A stretch of 64,000 bases of DNA from the NCBI RefSeq assembly GCF_050003625.1, contig NC_134398.1, positions 86,739,983-86,803,982 on the forward strand. Direction: 5' to 3'. The DNA comes from Haematobia irritans. Its lineage: Eukaryota > Arthropoda > Insecta > Diptera > Muscidae. This document shows positions 44,249 to 55,384 of the stretch, one piece after another (position 1 is the stretch's first letter; every line of letters starts with the position of its first letter). A program made the translations under genes and the position numbers. The notes under the pieces were generated by a model. That model did no database searches, was not told the origin of the DNA, and saw nothing but the letters and a program-made list of their open reading frames with translations.

Positions 44249-45328
44249 TACACTCTTAGAAAAATATGTTTTTCATATGTTCCGATATAAACAAAATGTG
44301 TTTCGGGTACAATTTTAAAACACAATATATTTAAGTGCAAACATGTAATGTTCCTAAACTAACACTAAATGTTTGGGACATCTATGTTAATATGTTAGAA
44401 TATATTATGTTTGGGGCATGAATGTTTCATAAAAATCATATGTGTGAATGCAAACATATATAAATTTACAAATTTCGACTAAACATACATATGTTGTGAT
44501 ATTTTATTCAAAGCGACAGAGAGAGTATAGAGAAAGAAATAGAGATGGGAACCGGGAGAGTTGACAAAAGATATCAACATAACACAGCGAAAGAATGTTG
44601 TATGTTGTTTCGGAAAACTGTTTTATGATAAGGCCAAAAATTTGATATGCTTAAGTCTAAATATTATTTAATTTGAATAAAGAGAATGGACATTCGGAAC
44701 CAAGAGAATAGACATTTGAAAAACAAACAGCATATGTTTTCGCCTTGAGAGCAGCATTTTATGTATGTGTGGACATGTGTTTTGTTTATCATTTTGGCAT
44801 TATGGGCACAATTTTTTTCTTGGTTCGTTAAAAGAAATCGGGGGTCTTCATAAAAATAACGAAAGGGCACTATACTCTTTTTAGAGTTGGGATAGTAAAA
44901 TAAAATAAGGAGGAAATAGTGAAAAATTACACAGTAAAATATATAAAAACAAAGTTTAGTTCCTCTTTATTAATAAGTAGTCCACGAGGAGTTGACGGAC
45001 ACCTTCAAATATAAAAGCGGTTTAGAGCGATGGTGTTAAATGCTAGTAAAAAATTGTTCACGCCTAAATAAATTTATGTTTATATTATAAAATTACTTAT
45101 GTATGTTTATACTCGACTCCACGTTCTTCTTTTGTTAGAGTTTTTGAATACCAAATTTTAAAGTTTTGTACCAAAAACAGTTTTTTGTTACAAAATTGTT
45201 ATTTTTGCAAAAAAAATAATATTTTATCCAAAAATCAGTCAATTTCGTTTATATCAAGCACTGTTACTTACTATAAATCTTTAATAACCCACATTTCAAA
45301 GTTTTAAAGTTAAATTAAAAAAAGTGTT

Positions 45329-45403
45329 CGGTCGGAGCAGGGATTGAACACACGACCCTTTGCATGCAAGGCAGACATGCTAACCACTGCTCCACGTGGC
45401 AAA
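45329..45403 (-). repeat. tRNA-like module (SINE-head type)
   Basis: Minus strand: GGAGCAGTGGTTAGCAT (A-box region), CCTTGCATGC loop and B-box GTGTTCAATCC. It is closely related to the SINE head at 25261. Confidence 0.6.
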
Positions 45404-45518
45404 CAAATGTATGTTTCTGTTAAATAATGTTATGTTTGCATGCGCTCGTGGGCGCTGCAAACTATGCTATATAAATGTAACTTATAACGATAATTATTTG
45501 CTGGTGACTATAACAGTT

Positions 45519-45587
45519 ACGTAGCCCAGTGGATAGTGTGTTGGCTTACAAACTGTATGGTCCTCGGTTCGATTCTCCGTGCAGACG
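45519..45587 (+). repeat. tRNA-like module
   Basis: Plus strand: TAGCCCAGTGGATAG (A-box), CTTACAAACT loop and B-box GGTTCGATTCT. Confidence 0.6.
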
Positions 45588-45899
45588 GGAGGTAAAATTT
45601 AAAAAATTTATAAAAGTGAATAATTTCTTCAACATTATTTGTATTACAGAAAAAGGTGCCAAGAATTAAAATATTTCGTGGAAGTGAAAATAACGAGTAT
45701 GTTAGGGAATGAGCACAATCGTCTTTGGGAAAAATTCTTCCAAGCATACAATATTTTTGGGCTCAAAATGCTTCCAAACATATAATATGTTCACATAAAA
45801 CAAACATATTAATGTTTCGGCAGTATCCAATAATATATATGCTTCCTGCAAAATATGTTTGGAACATATGTTAAAGAAGCGATTTTTTTTGAGGGTGTA

Positions 45900-46437
45900 T
45901 GTGCCCAATATCCCAGTGGTAAAAAACGTCATTACCAGATCGATTATATCCTACCGATTTTGTCGAGACAACTACTCCACGTTTCCGATCAATTTTCCGC
46001 ATTACTTTTACGTTGGCGTGTCATAGGCAGTCAAGTACTTCGCAATTTCCATGACAAGGTAAATGAAAGCATAATGATAGCCCATTACAACGGCATTACC
46101 AATGCTTAAGGGCTTCGGATGACGATTATTGAATATTGTGTTTTACTCGGTAATGGGAACGATGGAGTAAACCAGTTTTACTTGCTAATTATAAAAGTAA
46201 TCTAGAGCTAAGCACCCCTATTTACCACCCGATTCGCCGGTAAACTATAAAAATATGATATATTTTACAGTTTTTTCCTAAAAATATGCAAATAATATTC
46301 TATATAACTATTTTTTTTTGGTTTTATATAAAATAACAATTAATATATATTTGGTAATAATATTTCAATACAATATTTAATACTAGGTAATATTGTTATA
46401 ATAACTGGTATATATTTATTCATTACATTTTTTTTTT
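45900..46437. other. Unassigned spacer
   Basis: No recognised repeat. A minus-strand AATAAA lies about 20 bases beyond the stop of the exon pair at 46438. Confidence 0.35.
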
Positions 46438-46735
46438 TTACCCACAAACTTTGCGGAAATGGCGACCCTTGAAGTTTTTGACCGACTTCCTAATGTCCGC
46501 TATATAATCTTTTTCTGTGTACTGTTCCGTCTTGACAGCATCTGAAATAAAAGATTATATGTTATTAGTCAATAAATATACAAATAGAAAGTTATATAAG
46601 AAATATTACCTGAATCTGGCACATGGCTCCCTGGCTCCCCTGAATCTGGCGCTTGGAAAGTTGCTAATTGACGCAGGGAAATCGCTCTAAAATTATTTTC
46701 TTCCTTACGCGATAATCGCTTTAAATTTCTGGACA
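46438..46735 (-). pseudogene. Two-exon C-terminal gene fragment of unknown family
   Basis: Upstream exon (about 46735-46610) encodes a basic helix (RNLKRLSRKEENNFRAISLR) and ends with a GT donor after GATTCAG. A 68-base intron has a good TTTCAG acceptor, and the second exon (46541-46438) keeps phase (split GAT codon) and ends RHFRKVCG then stop. An AATAAA follows. The consistent splice phase argues for a real former gene. I do not recognise it; it could be a third gene of the surrounding transposon or a captured host fragment. Upstream exons are not visible. Confidence 0.4.
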
Positions 46736-46789
46736 AAAAATCCCTCCATATTTTAATTAATTATTTTCACACTTACCTTTACACATATA

Positions 46790-47016
46790 CACCTAAACCT
46801 CGCTTTGCGTCGTTTCGTTTTGCGTTGTTTCGAAGTTGCGTCCCTGCTTAATTAGTACTAGTTTTCACTTTGCGTCGTTAGATTTTCGAAGTTGCGTTAT
46901 TATCTGTCTCCAATCTTTGCATGGTTTGCCATAGAAACTCATAATTCACTTTGCGTCGTTTCAGTTTGCGTCGTGTTTTTTGGAACGTATCTGCGACGTA
47001 AAGCGAGGTCTAGCTG
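46790..47016. mobile_element. Pogo/Tigger-type MITE
   Basis: 227 bp, ends CACCTAAACCTCGCTTTGCG and the complement of CAGCTAGACCTCGCTTTACG, TA at 46788-46789 and 47017-47018. The ACCTCG terminal motif with TA duplication is typical of pogo/Tigger elements. The interior repeats TTTGCGTCGTTT several times. Confidence 0.8.
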
Positions 47017-47018
47017 TA

Positions 47019-47867
47019 TATCTGGAAAGGATGTACAACTAAATACAAATTAATTGATAATCTGGAAAAGATGTAAAACTCAATAAAAATGTATTTATGC
47101 CAGAAAAATTTTTCAGAAAACTGAAAAAAACGAACAAACAAAAACCAATGTTGCTTAGAAATGTTGCCTAGCAAATTTTTGAGTTTGTATTCCTATTTAC
47201 AGACCCCTTACGCAGTAAGTGGAAGTCGTAAGCACTGGTTGTCCCACTACGAACCAACTAGATGACTACGTAATAGCTTTTATTTGTTTAAGTTTGATGG
47301 AATTACATTCTGTTCCATTTTTCAATGCTAAGGTATAAGTAGTAGCATTGTCAACTATATGTGTGTTTACATACAACATACTTACTTAATCTTTCAAATT
47401 TTCCAAGAACATAATCGATCTTTTGGTAAGGGGTTTGAATTTTTACCACTGGGATGTATCTATATGTATATGAAATCGAATGTGTGTTTGTTTATTTGTT
47501 TGGTTGTATGTACCAAATGTTTATGTCTCATATTTCAGCTATCACAGACCATGGATTGAAAACTTAAAATTAATAAATTATACAAATAAAAGTAAAACTA
47601 AATTTCATAAACTATTCTTTTTTATTTTCCAATGTAACATTTCCAAATGTCTCCATAGAAATAACAGAAAGGTGTTTCTATATTGTGTTCCATGTACATT
47701 TACTAATTTGTTGAAACAACAAATTTTATCTATATTTTAAAGTATTCAAGAAATAACTATTTTTTCCTCATTTCATAGAAAACTTTTGCAAAATCAATGA
47801 AACTGCTAATTCGAAAAATCATATAATCTCAATTGTTCAAATCAAAGAATGATGTTCTTTCATTTTT
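47019..47867. other. Spacer with one subterminal-type motif
   Basis: Mostly unassigned. It is probably part of the large CACTA-like element, since TCAAAGAATGATGTTCTTTCA near 47840 matches its subterminal motif. Short ORFs of 60-90 residues show no domains. Confidence 0.35.
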
Positions 47868-49517
47868 ATACCCTCCACCATAGGATGGGGGGTATATTAA
47901 CTTTGTCATTCCGTTTGTAACACATCGAAATATTGCTCTAAGACCCCATAAAGTATATATATTCTGGGTCGTGGTGAAATTCTGAGCCTATCTGAGCATG
48001 TCCGTCCGTCCGTCCGTCCGTCTGTTGAAATCACGCTAACTTCCGAACGAAACAAGCTATCGACTTGAAACTTGGTACAAGTAGTTGTTATTGACGTAGG
48101 TCGGATGGTATTGCAAATGGGCCATATCGGTCCACTTTTACGTATAGCCCCCATATAAACGGACCCCCAAATTTGGCTTGCGAGGCCTCTAAGAGAAGCA
48201 AATTTCATCCGATCCGGCTGAAATTTGGTACATGGTGTTAGTATATAGTCTCTAACAACCATGCAAAAATTGATCCACATCGGTCCATAATTATATATAG
48301 CCCCCATATAAACCGATCCCCCGATTTGGCTTGCGAGGCCTCTAAGAGAAGCAAATTTCATCCGATCCGGCTGAAATTTGGTACATGGTGTTAGTATATG
48401 GTCTCTAACAACCATGCAAAAATTGGTCCACATCGGTCCATAATTATATATAGCCCCCATATAAACCGATCCCCCGATTTGGCTAGCGAGGCCTCTAAGA
48501 GAAGCAAATTTCATCCGATCCGGCTGAAATTTTGTATATGGTGTTAGTATATGGTCTCTAACAACCATGCAAAAATTGGTCCACATCGGTCCATAATTAT
48601 ATATAGCCCCCATATAAACCGATCCCCCGATTTGTCTTGCGAGGCCTCTAAAAGAAGCAAATTTCATCCGATCCGGCTGAAATTTGGTACATGGTGTTAG
48701 TATATGGTCTCTAACGACCATGCAAAAATTGGTCCACATCGGTCCATAATTATATATAGCCCCCATATAAACCGATCCCCCGATTTGGCTTGCGAGGCCT
48801 CTAAGAGAAGCAAATTTCATCCGATTCGGTTGAAATTTGGTACGTGATGTTAGTATATGGTATCCAACAACCATGCGGGAATTGGTTAATAGCAGTCCAT
48901 AATTATATATAGCACACATATAAACCGATCCCCAGATTTGACCTCCGGTACCTTTTGGAGAAGCAAAATTCATCCGATCTGGTTGAAATTTTGTACGTGG
49001 TGGTAGTATATGATATTTAACAACCATGCCAAAAGTGGTCCATATCAGTCCATAATCATATATAGCCCCCATATAAACCGATCCCGAGATTTGGTTTTGG
49101 AGCCTCTTGGAGGAGCAAATTTCATCCGTTAACAACCATGCCTAACTAGGTCCATATCGGTCTATAGTTATATATAGCCCTCAGATAAATCGATCCCCAA
49201 TCACACAAAAATTTGTCTATATCAATAATTGTATATAGCCCCCATATAAGCGACCCCCATATTTCAATTCTGGCTCCCTACGTACCGTGCAAAAGTCCAT
49301 ATCGATTCGTAATTATTTGTAGACTTACCTACACATACTTTTTTTGTCTAATGTATACCACGTATGGACTAACTCACAATTTAGAAAACGATTTAAGATA
49401 CCACAACCCAAGTAATTCGATTGTGGATGACAGTCTTTCGTAGAAGTTTCTACGCAATCCATGGTGGAGGGTACATAAGATTCGGCCTGGCCGAACTTAC
49501 GGCCGTTTATACTTGTT
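47868..49517. mobile_element. DINE-1-like element, subfamily 1, full length
   Basis: It starts TATACCCTCCACCATAGG, then the conserved AAAGTATATATATTCTGGG block and GTCC microsatellite (about 48000-48023). About seven 153-bp units follow (exact 153-base spacing at 48301, 48454, 48607), then a conserved tail, CCATGGTGGAGGGTACAT and the GGCC hairpin, ending ATACTTGTTT. The minus strand is open for 409 codons (47906-49135). Its layout (TATACCC start, GTCY microsatellite, 3' hairpin) is that of DINE-1/INE-1. Confidence 0.78.
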
Positions 49518-49617
49518 TATTTTAATTCTAAATATCAGAGAAAATTTTATATGATATTAGGAATTTTTGCCCAAAGAAGTGTAATTCTTTGATTTCACCA
49601 ATTCCTTTTTTTCTGTG

Positions 49618-50421
49618 TAGTACATTGCATTTTTACTGCTATTTTCAGTAAACGAAAGTTCTTGGAAATAATAATTTCTTAAGTTAAAAAACGAATCGAA
49701 AAAGACTGTTTCATATAAACGAAATCGAAAAAAAACTGTTTCTCATACGTTTCGGTGTAGAAATTATATGTTTGGATCTTAAATTTTTAACACATTATTT
49801 TTACGGGCACGCATATATGCTAGTATAGTATGTTTGGGGCGTCTCAGTTCTTTAAATATAATGTCTTTGGACAAACAAACAATTTCGTACAAACTTATTT
49901 GTATGTTTAGAAACGTCAGACAGAGCGCGAGGGAAGAGAGAAAAGGATAAAGATATCGACAGAGATAGATAACGAAAGACATCAAAATAACACAGTGAGA
50001 TAATCAAATGAGATCAAATGGCGCATGAAGGAGGCACCCTTAAAATTTCAAATGTTTATATCCAAATATTATTGAATTTACACATTCAAGTGCGTTTTCT
50101 TGTTTTACATGTAATTATTTTGTATTTCAAGTTATTTGTTTTGAAATAAAAAAATGATTTTGAAGTAAATTAAAAAATTTAAGAATTCTTATTTATAGCA
50201 CGAACTTTCTCAGTTCTTCAGCGGCACTACAAGTATGTTAGCCATTATACCAATGTCGTCTGCCCTAAAAAAAATCAGCGCTGATTCGGTTGTTTGGTAA
50301 TCAGTTGTTACTTACTCTCTCCGTTACAATCCTTCTAACATATTGCTCCATCTTTTGCTGGTATGTTCTAAAACCCCTAAAAACTTATTTGAAAACACTC
50401 AAATGGAAAGTCCTACCCCAC
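49618..50421. repeat. Fragment of ACATATGTTTGG-type element and unassigned sequence
   Basis: Bases about 49690-50060 resemble one arm of the 44251-45897 family (TTATATGTTTGGATCTTAAATTTTT, AGTATGTTTGGGGC). The rest is unassigned. No gene. Confidence 0.4.
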
Positions 50422-50729
50422 TAGACGTGTACACGTGAGTAATATTTTACTCACGCACACTCACTCACGAAAAATATCGTGACTCACGAAAAATTGGGTG
50501 TTATGACCGTGGTCGGAACTATTTCCGTGACCGTATTTCTCCGAAATTCGTTACTCACGCACACTCACGAAGATATTAGTTTCTTGATTCACACTCACGC
50601 CCGACATTTGGGTTTTTAATCACGCTCACGCACACTCACGCCGTTTCCATCAGCGTGACTCACGACTCACGTTTGAATCACGTAAATGTTCGTGATTCAG
50701 GACAATTTCGTGTCACGTGCACACCTCTA
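50422..50729. mobile_element. hAT-type MITE, short copy
   Basis: It starts TAGACGTGTACACGTGAGT and ends TCACGTGCACACCTCTA, with internal ACTCACGCACACTCACG repeats as at 3028-3553. The mariner at 50730 inserted into the final TA, and no 8-bp duplication could be recovered. Confidence 0.75.
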
Positions 50730-50849
50730 CGAGGGCGGTTCGGAAACTTCTTAGCCTGTCAATGAAAGAGAATAGTTAGTTTTTCAAAAATATTTTTATT
50801 TTTCAATTTAATCTTCTGAAACTTCAATACACTTAGTCCAACGCTTTTC

Positions 50850-52366
50850 TAGCAATTCTATCCCATGATTAAAATAGTTTTCCTCAAGGTCTTCAAAATA
50901 GTGGTTTACAACTGTAATTGCATCTTCATTTGAGGTAAAACGCTTCCCAGCAAGAATTTTTATAGATTTGGGAACAAGTAAACGTCACTGGGAGCTAAAT
51001 TAGGAGAATAAGGTGGGCGGTCAAGCAACTCGTACTTTAATTCATTGATTATCGCCATTGTTAAAACACTCTTGTGCGCTGGTGCGTTGTCTTGATGAAA
51101 AATTATTTTTTTTTTGTTGTAAGCCAGGACGTTTTTCTCGAATTTGTACATTTAATTGATCCAAAAGGTCGCAATAGTACTCTGAATTTATTGTTTTACC
51201 CTTTTGCAGATAGTCAATCAATAAAATACCTTTGAAGTCCCAAAAAAACAGCCGATTGAATTGTTTTTGCCCTCTTTGGGGCACTTCCTCCAGCTTCAGT
51301 CCATTGTTTGGATTGTTCTTTTGTCTCTGGAGTATAGTCTCATCAACAGTTATGAAACAACGCTTAAAATCAATTTTATTTCGCTTAAAACGATCCAAAC
51401 AAGCTTGAGAAATGTTCATTCTTATGCGTTTTTGATCGACTGTTAACAAATGCGGCACCCATCTTGCAGAAAGCTTTTTCATCTGTAGTTCTTCATGCAA
51501 AACTAAATGGACTCAATCATTTGAGATGCCCACACAGAAAAAAATATCACCAAAATATTTCCAATTAAAAAGTTAATTGAAGTTGAAAATTTTTTCAATT
51601 AATAAATTAATTGATACAATTAATTTTTTAATCATGATAGAGGCATTAAGTTAATTAAGTCAATGATTGAAAATTAAAAAATTTTTAATTAAAAAATTAA
51701 TTGATACAATTAACTTTTTAATCAAATTCGGAAGACTAAGTCAGTTAAAAAAGTGATGAACATTTTTTAATTTTTTTTTCAAACAATCAATTGTTAATCC
51801 ATATAAAAATTCTAAGCCAATTCAAAATGTAATTGAAAATAGTTACCTTTTTTAATTAATAAATTAATTGATTTTTGCAATCAACATTTAATTGAATCAA
51901 TTAAAAAATTAATTGAAATTTGGTAATGAAATCAATTAATTTTTAATCAAGAATTTTTTCTATGCCCAATTAAAACTATGATTGATACTATCATTTTCGT
52001 GATTGAAGACATTTCAATTAAAAAATTAATTGGATCAATTAATTTCGTGATTGAATCAGAAACAAATTTTTTTGTGTGCATGATATTAGCAATTTCACGC
52101 ACTTTTATTCGTCGATCATTTAATACCATATCATGCACTTTGGCTACAATTTCTGTAGTTGTTGCTGTTTTTGGACGTCCGCTACGTGGTTCATCTTCAA
52201 TGCTTGTACGACCACGTTTAAATTCAGCAACCCAATTTTTTACTGTTGCATATGAAGGAGCACTTTCACCTAACACATTCAGCATATCATTATGAATTTC
52301 CTGTCCCGATAAACCTTTTTTATGTAAATATTTAATGACAGCACGCATTTCTAATTTCCATTGTTA
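50850..52366 (-). pseudogene. Mariner transposase, copy 2, interrupted
   Basis: The N-terminal HTH part (about 52366-52080) is intact through RPKTATTTEIVAKVHDMVL, a linker missing in copy 1. After the MITE the catalytic part resumes at MHEELQMKKLSARWVPHLL (51500). It then loses the residues around the first Asp (DETILQRQ in place of DETWIHHY) and shifts frame. The second Asp (HQDNAPAHKS) and third (YSPNLAPSD) are seen at 51151-50960. It is non-functional. Confidence 0.85.
51533..52078. mobile_element. CACAG-A7 MITE inside mariner copy 2
   Basis: 546 bp, ends CACAGAAAAAAA and the complement of CACACAAAAAAA, flanked by CA at 51531-51532 and 52079-52080. Mariner copy 1 supplies the empty site (a single CA at the equivalent of TGCCCATGAT), proving the 2-bp duplication. 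The interior is TTGATT-type repeats. Confidence 0.92.
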
Positions 52367-52542
52367 AAAAATTGCGAATGCGTCTTTTTTGAACACCTGT
52401 TTCTATATGAAGGAGTTTCCAGATCGAAACAAAATTTAACATGTGTTCATAACAGAGATGGAAGTTTCCAAAACACTTACCTTTTTTCTGTTTATACCGC
52501 GCTTTTTGTGCTAGGCTAAGAAGTTTCCGAACTGCCCTCGTA

Positions 52543-53151
52543 TACCGATCTGCCTGATCGGTGTTTTCTTTCATATGGGGAAGCCAAAAAAAGGATCTAT
52601 ATAAAAGTCGAGTCGTTTTTTGTAACAATATCCGTACACCCAAAAAAATATTTATTCGAATGTTATACTGCAAATATTTATATATAAAAGTTGATGTCTT
52701 TCGTTATCTCTCTCAGTCGCCATCATTAGTTGTTATTTATAATCTCTCGGTCGCACACAAATATGTTTATACACTGACAAACATTATTTACGTGATATTA
52801 AAGATTACGCAACCTAAATTTTAGGATGCGAAATGTACAAAATTTTAAGGACACATTTCTTTAAAATAATGAAATTTGAATTAAAATAAAGTTTAACTCT
52901 CTGCTTAATTTTTTTTCATTAAATTTAGGACACAAATTTTGTAAATTTGCATCCCTCCGTTAAAGTAGCATGCCTTTGAACTAAGGCTAATTTTCCTTAA
53001 AGTAAAGAAACAGTTTTTTGATTTAAAGAAATTGTCCTTAAATTAAATTGCCCTTTAAAATAATGTGCTAAAAATTTGAGTTCCGAACAAATAATTTTTT
53101 CAACGAAACATATGTATTTGGCCTGAAAGATGGGGTACTGCGATTGTTAAG
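52543..53151. repeat. Partial CACTG-ended MITE and unassigned sequence
   Basis: From about 52774 (ACACTGACAAACATT, then CAACCTAAATTTTAGG) to about 53060 the sequence resembles the second CACTG subfamily at 31303-31591. Before that, 52543-52770 is unassigned. Confidence 0.4.
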
Positions 53152-53617
53152 CAGAGAATGAAGCTGACCCATTTTGTCGACGGCTAAGCCGATATAAATT
53201 TGTCTATTTGGCAGCGTCCAATTATACACATTAAAATGAATTTTAGGCAGAGAATGAAGCCGAGCCATTTTTGTGGGCGGTGGCTGACATTAATTTTTTG
53301 CCCCCGGCGGCGGCGGACAATTATCCATTATAAAATCAATGTTAAGTTATCCGAATGGTAATGAGATTAGTTGCACAACCAATCTTAACATCAAATATAC
53401 TTTTCATTCAAATGTTCATATTGATACAAATTGATTGTGGGTAGAAGATTCAAAATTTTGGCAAAAATACAACAATTATTAATAAATTCTTCTGATATAA
53501 ATCTATATGTTTGATTAATTGGCGGCTAAATTTCAGTCGAGAGGAGTTGACATATTCGGCGGCAACGTCAACTGGCCGAAAATGATCGGAGGCGCGACTC
53601 GGTGGCTTCATCCTCTG
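53152..53617. repeat. GC-richer GGCGGCGG repeat, copy 2
   Basis: Inverted ends CAGAGAATGAAGC and GCTTCATCCTCTG, with a second internal CAGAGAATGAAGCC near 53252. It shares GGCGGCGG and flanking blocks with 31610-32000. The ends look hAT-like but no 8-bp duplication was found. Confidence 0.5.
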
Positions 53618-55384
53618 AGGTTGAGCACGTTACAACGGTTTTCGGAGTAAAAGTTCAAACATTTGAAGAATTCCCGCATTCTTAATATGCACTCCCAATA
53701 GTTTCCGACAAATTTGAAAAATTTCAGAAAGTATCAAAAATATTGGTCTACAGAATGATGTAGGGTGAGATAAAGTCTGCCTCGCCTAGTTTTAGAATTT
53801 CTTATTCTACTACAATTTGATTTTTGAAATTTACATCCATTTCCTCAATGTAATTGATAATATCATAAACAGAATTCATTTCCTTAGGGACTCTAATAAG
53901 GTGATCAGTTGAGAGAAAAAAAAAAATGAAATATATTTGTTATCATAGCATTGTAGAATTTAGTTATTAATATGTGCAGATGTAGATTTATTAAGAGGAC
54001 ACAATTTACTGCAACAGCCACATACGGCTGTCCATGGCGAAACTTTCGACAATAGCTTCATTAGAACTCCTAGCATAGAAGAAATTCAGTCATAACTTGT
54101 TGATTTGTTCATGGGAGACAAATATTTGCAGCAAGTAAAAGAATTTGAAAAATTTTCAATTTAGGATTTCATTAGAACGAAATGTAGCCCCGTTCGATTT
54201 TTCCGGCTAGGGTGGCATAGACACCTCAGACCATCTCTCCATCCATGTATATATCTGGAATATTTTCTGTCATCTGCTATGTGTGGAAGGAACAACGTTA
54301 ATTCTGATATTCCCATTTCGATGCGTACATACAAATGTGCGACTACATGAAATCACCTACACAACATGCATTCATGCTGGGTCACAGTGTGTGGAAAATG
54401 TTCTCAAATCATTGCATTGGAATTGGGAGATATGTATGTGGCGAAAGCCAACACTGGTGGTGGTGGAGTTGGAAGGGCGATGGATAATGGCAAGATGCAA
54501 ATTATATAGGAGACAGGACAAAACCCATTGTAGGAGTAACTGGTGAAGCATAACTAAACTTTTGGGAGTTTGCCAAACGACCGAAATACACAGAGCATGA
54601 AGGACGACATAAAATCTCCCAACCATACAGCTACCCTTGGCCCGACCAGACAGACAAACAGACACGAGAATGTTCTTCCTGTTTTGCATTGCAGCATACA
54701 TTTGTGGTAGGGGGAGGGGGAGGGGGGGAGAGTCGAAATGAGTTTGCTTACAAAGCTTCAACTTTGTGGCAATGGGAAGCAATGGCAGCGGCAGCATCAG
54801 TGTTATGACATGTCTTTGTGGTGTACTCATTGTGGTTCATTCGTTCACTCACTCGTTCGCCGTCCGCCCACCCAACACACGATCGAATGATTCGACTAAT
54901 GTAATATCCTGCACAAGCCATAAACAGTGTTGTTTTGCAACGACATACGAGGACGTTACGACATAAACACATCCTCACACATACACACACTCCGGCACTC
55001 GTACATTCTTTCTTAATACATACGTTGTTGGTATGCAGCGCCACCACAGAGTCGCATGGATGATATGTCGTTCGCTAGTGGCGGCGACGATGCTATTCTT
55101 GTTGGCTGTTTTTGTTATTGTTTTCCTGTGGATGATGGCGGTAATAATCTGGTTGTTTGCTTTTTCAAGGAATCATGTTTTTTGCTGCTATTCTCCCTCT
55201 CATCGTGTCGCGTCTTGGCATTCCATATCCATCCATCCACGCAGCCATTATATTCACTCGTCTATATAAAACAATGGGACCCTGTTTCTTGATATGCACT
55301 CCTATGTTATCCCTACACACCAACATTCTCAGCAATGCTCTGCTCAGTCTTTAAGCTTATTCGGACGAATTGTCTGTTTGCATT
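53618..55384. other. Single-copy-looking, GC-richer region without a clear gene
   Basis: About 1.8 kb lacking the repeat families of the window. Overlapping ORFs of 65-152 residues occur on both strands (for example 54372-54830 minus, 55033-55269 plus), but they are mutually antisense and have no recognisable domains. Features seen are a (G)GGA tract near 54710-54730 and runs of CACACA near 54970. It could be host intron or intergenic DNA. Confidence 0.35.

Larger units (their letters stand above)
44251..45897. mobile_element. Full-length CAC-ended element with convergent tRNA-like modules
   Basis: The ends are CACTCTTAGAAAAATATG and the complement of CACCCTCAAAAAAAATCGC, with TA at 44249-44250 and 45898-45899. 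The outer arms are degenerate ACATATGTTTGG repeats. The core carries two tRNA-like modules pointing at each other from about 115 bp apart (45329-45403 minus, 45519-45587 plus). No transposase ORF. Partial relatives lie at 6815-7745, 27022-28680 and 61740-62445. Confidence 0.78.
35088..49617 (-). mobile_element. Candidate CACTA-like two-gene DNA transposon, decayed and heavily nested
   Basis: Candidate boundaries: CACTGAAAAAAAC at 35088 preceded by TA, and TTTTTTTCTGTG ending at 49617 followed by TA. Inside are gene B (37583-39590), gene A (39593-43080), an orphan exon pair (46438-46735) and clusters of TTCTTTGATTT-like motifs near both ends and upstream of gene A. Nested inserts (35866-37245, 40263-41720, 44251-45897, 46790-47016, 47868-49517) account for most of the rest. 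The tnp2-like transposase, CACTG end and 2-bp flank fit the CACTA/EnSpm type. The gene content is solid; the outer boundaries are not, since a separate MITE could supply the left end (a CAGTG occurs near 35620). Confidence 0.45.
50730..52540 (-). mobile_element. Mariner (DD34D) copy 2, interrupted
   Basis: The ends are CGAGGGCGGTTCGGAAACTT and the complement of CGAGGGCAGTTCGGAAACTT, with TA at 50728-50729 and 52541-52542. Same family as 26927-29755. A CACAG-A7 MITE at 51533-52078 splits the transposase. Confidence 0.9.

Noticed and set aside
48150..48900. CRISPR-like array (regular 153-bp repeats)
   Set aside because: Units are directly tandem without unique spacers, inside a eukaryotic transposable element; not CRISPR.
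54372..55354. Overlapping ORFs of 65-152 residues on both strands
   Set aside because: They are mutually antisense or overlapping in several frames, with low-complexity composition and no domains; probably chance in GC-richer DNA.
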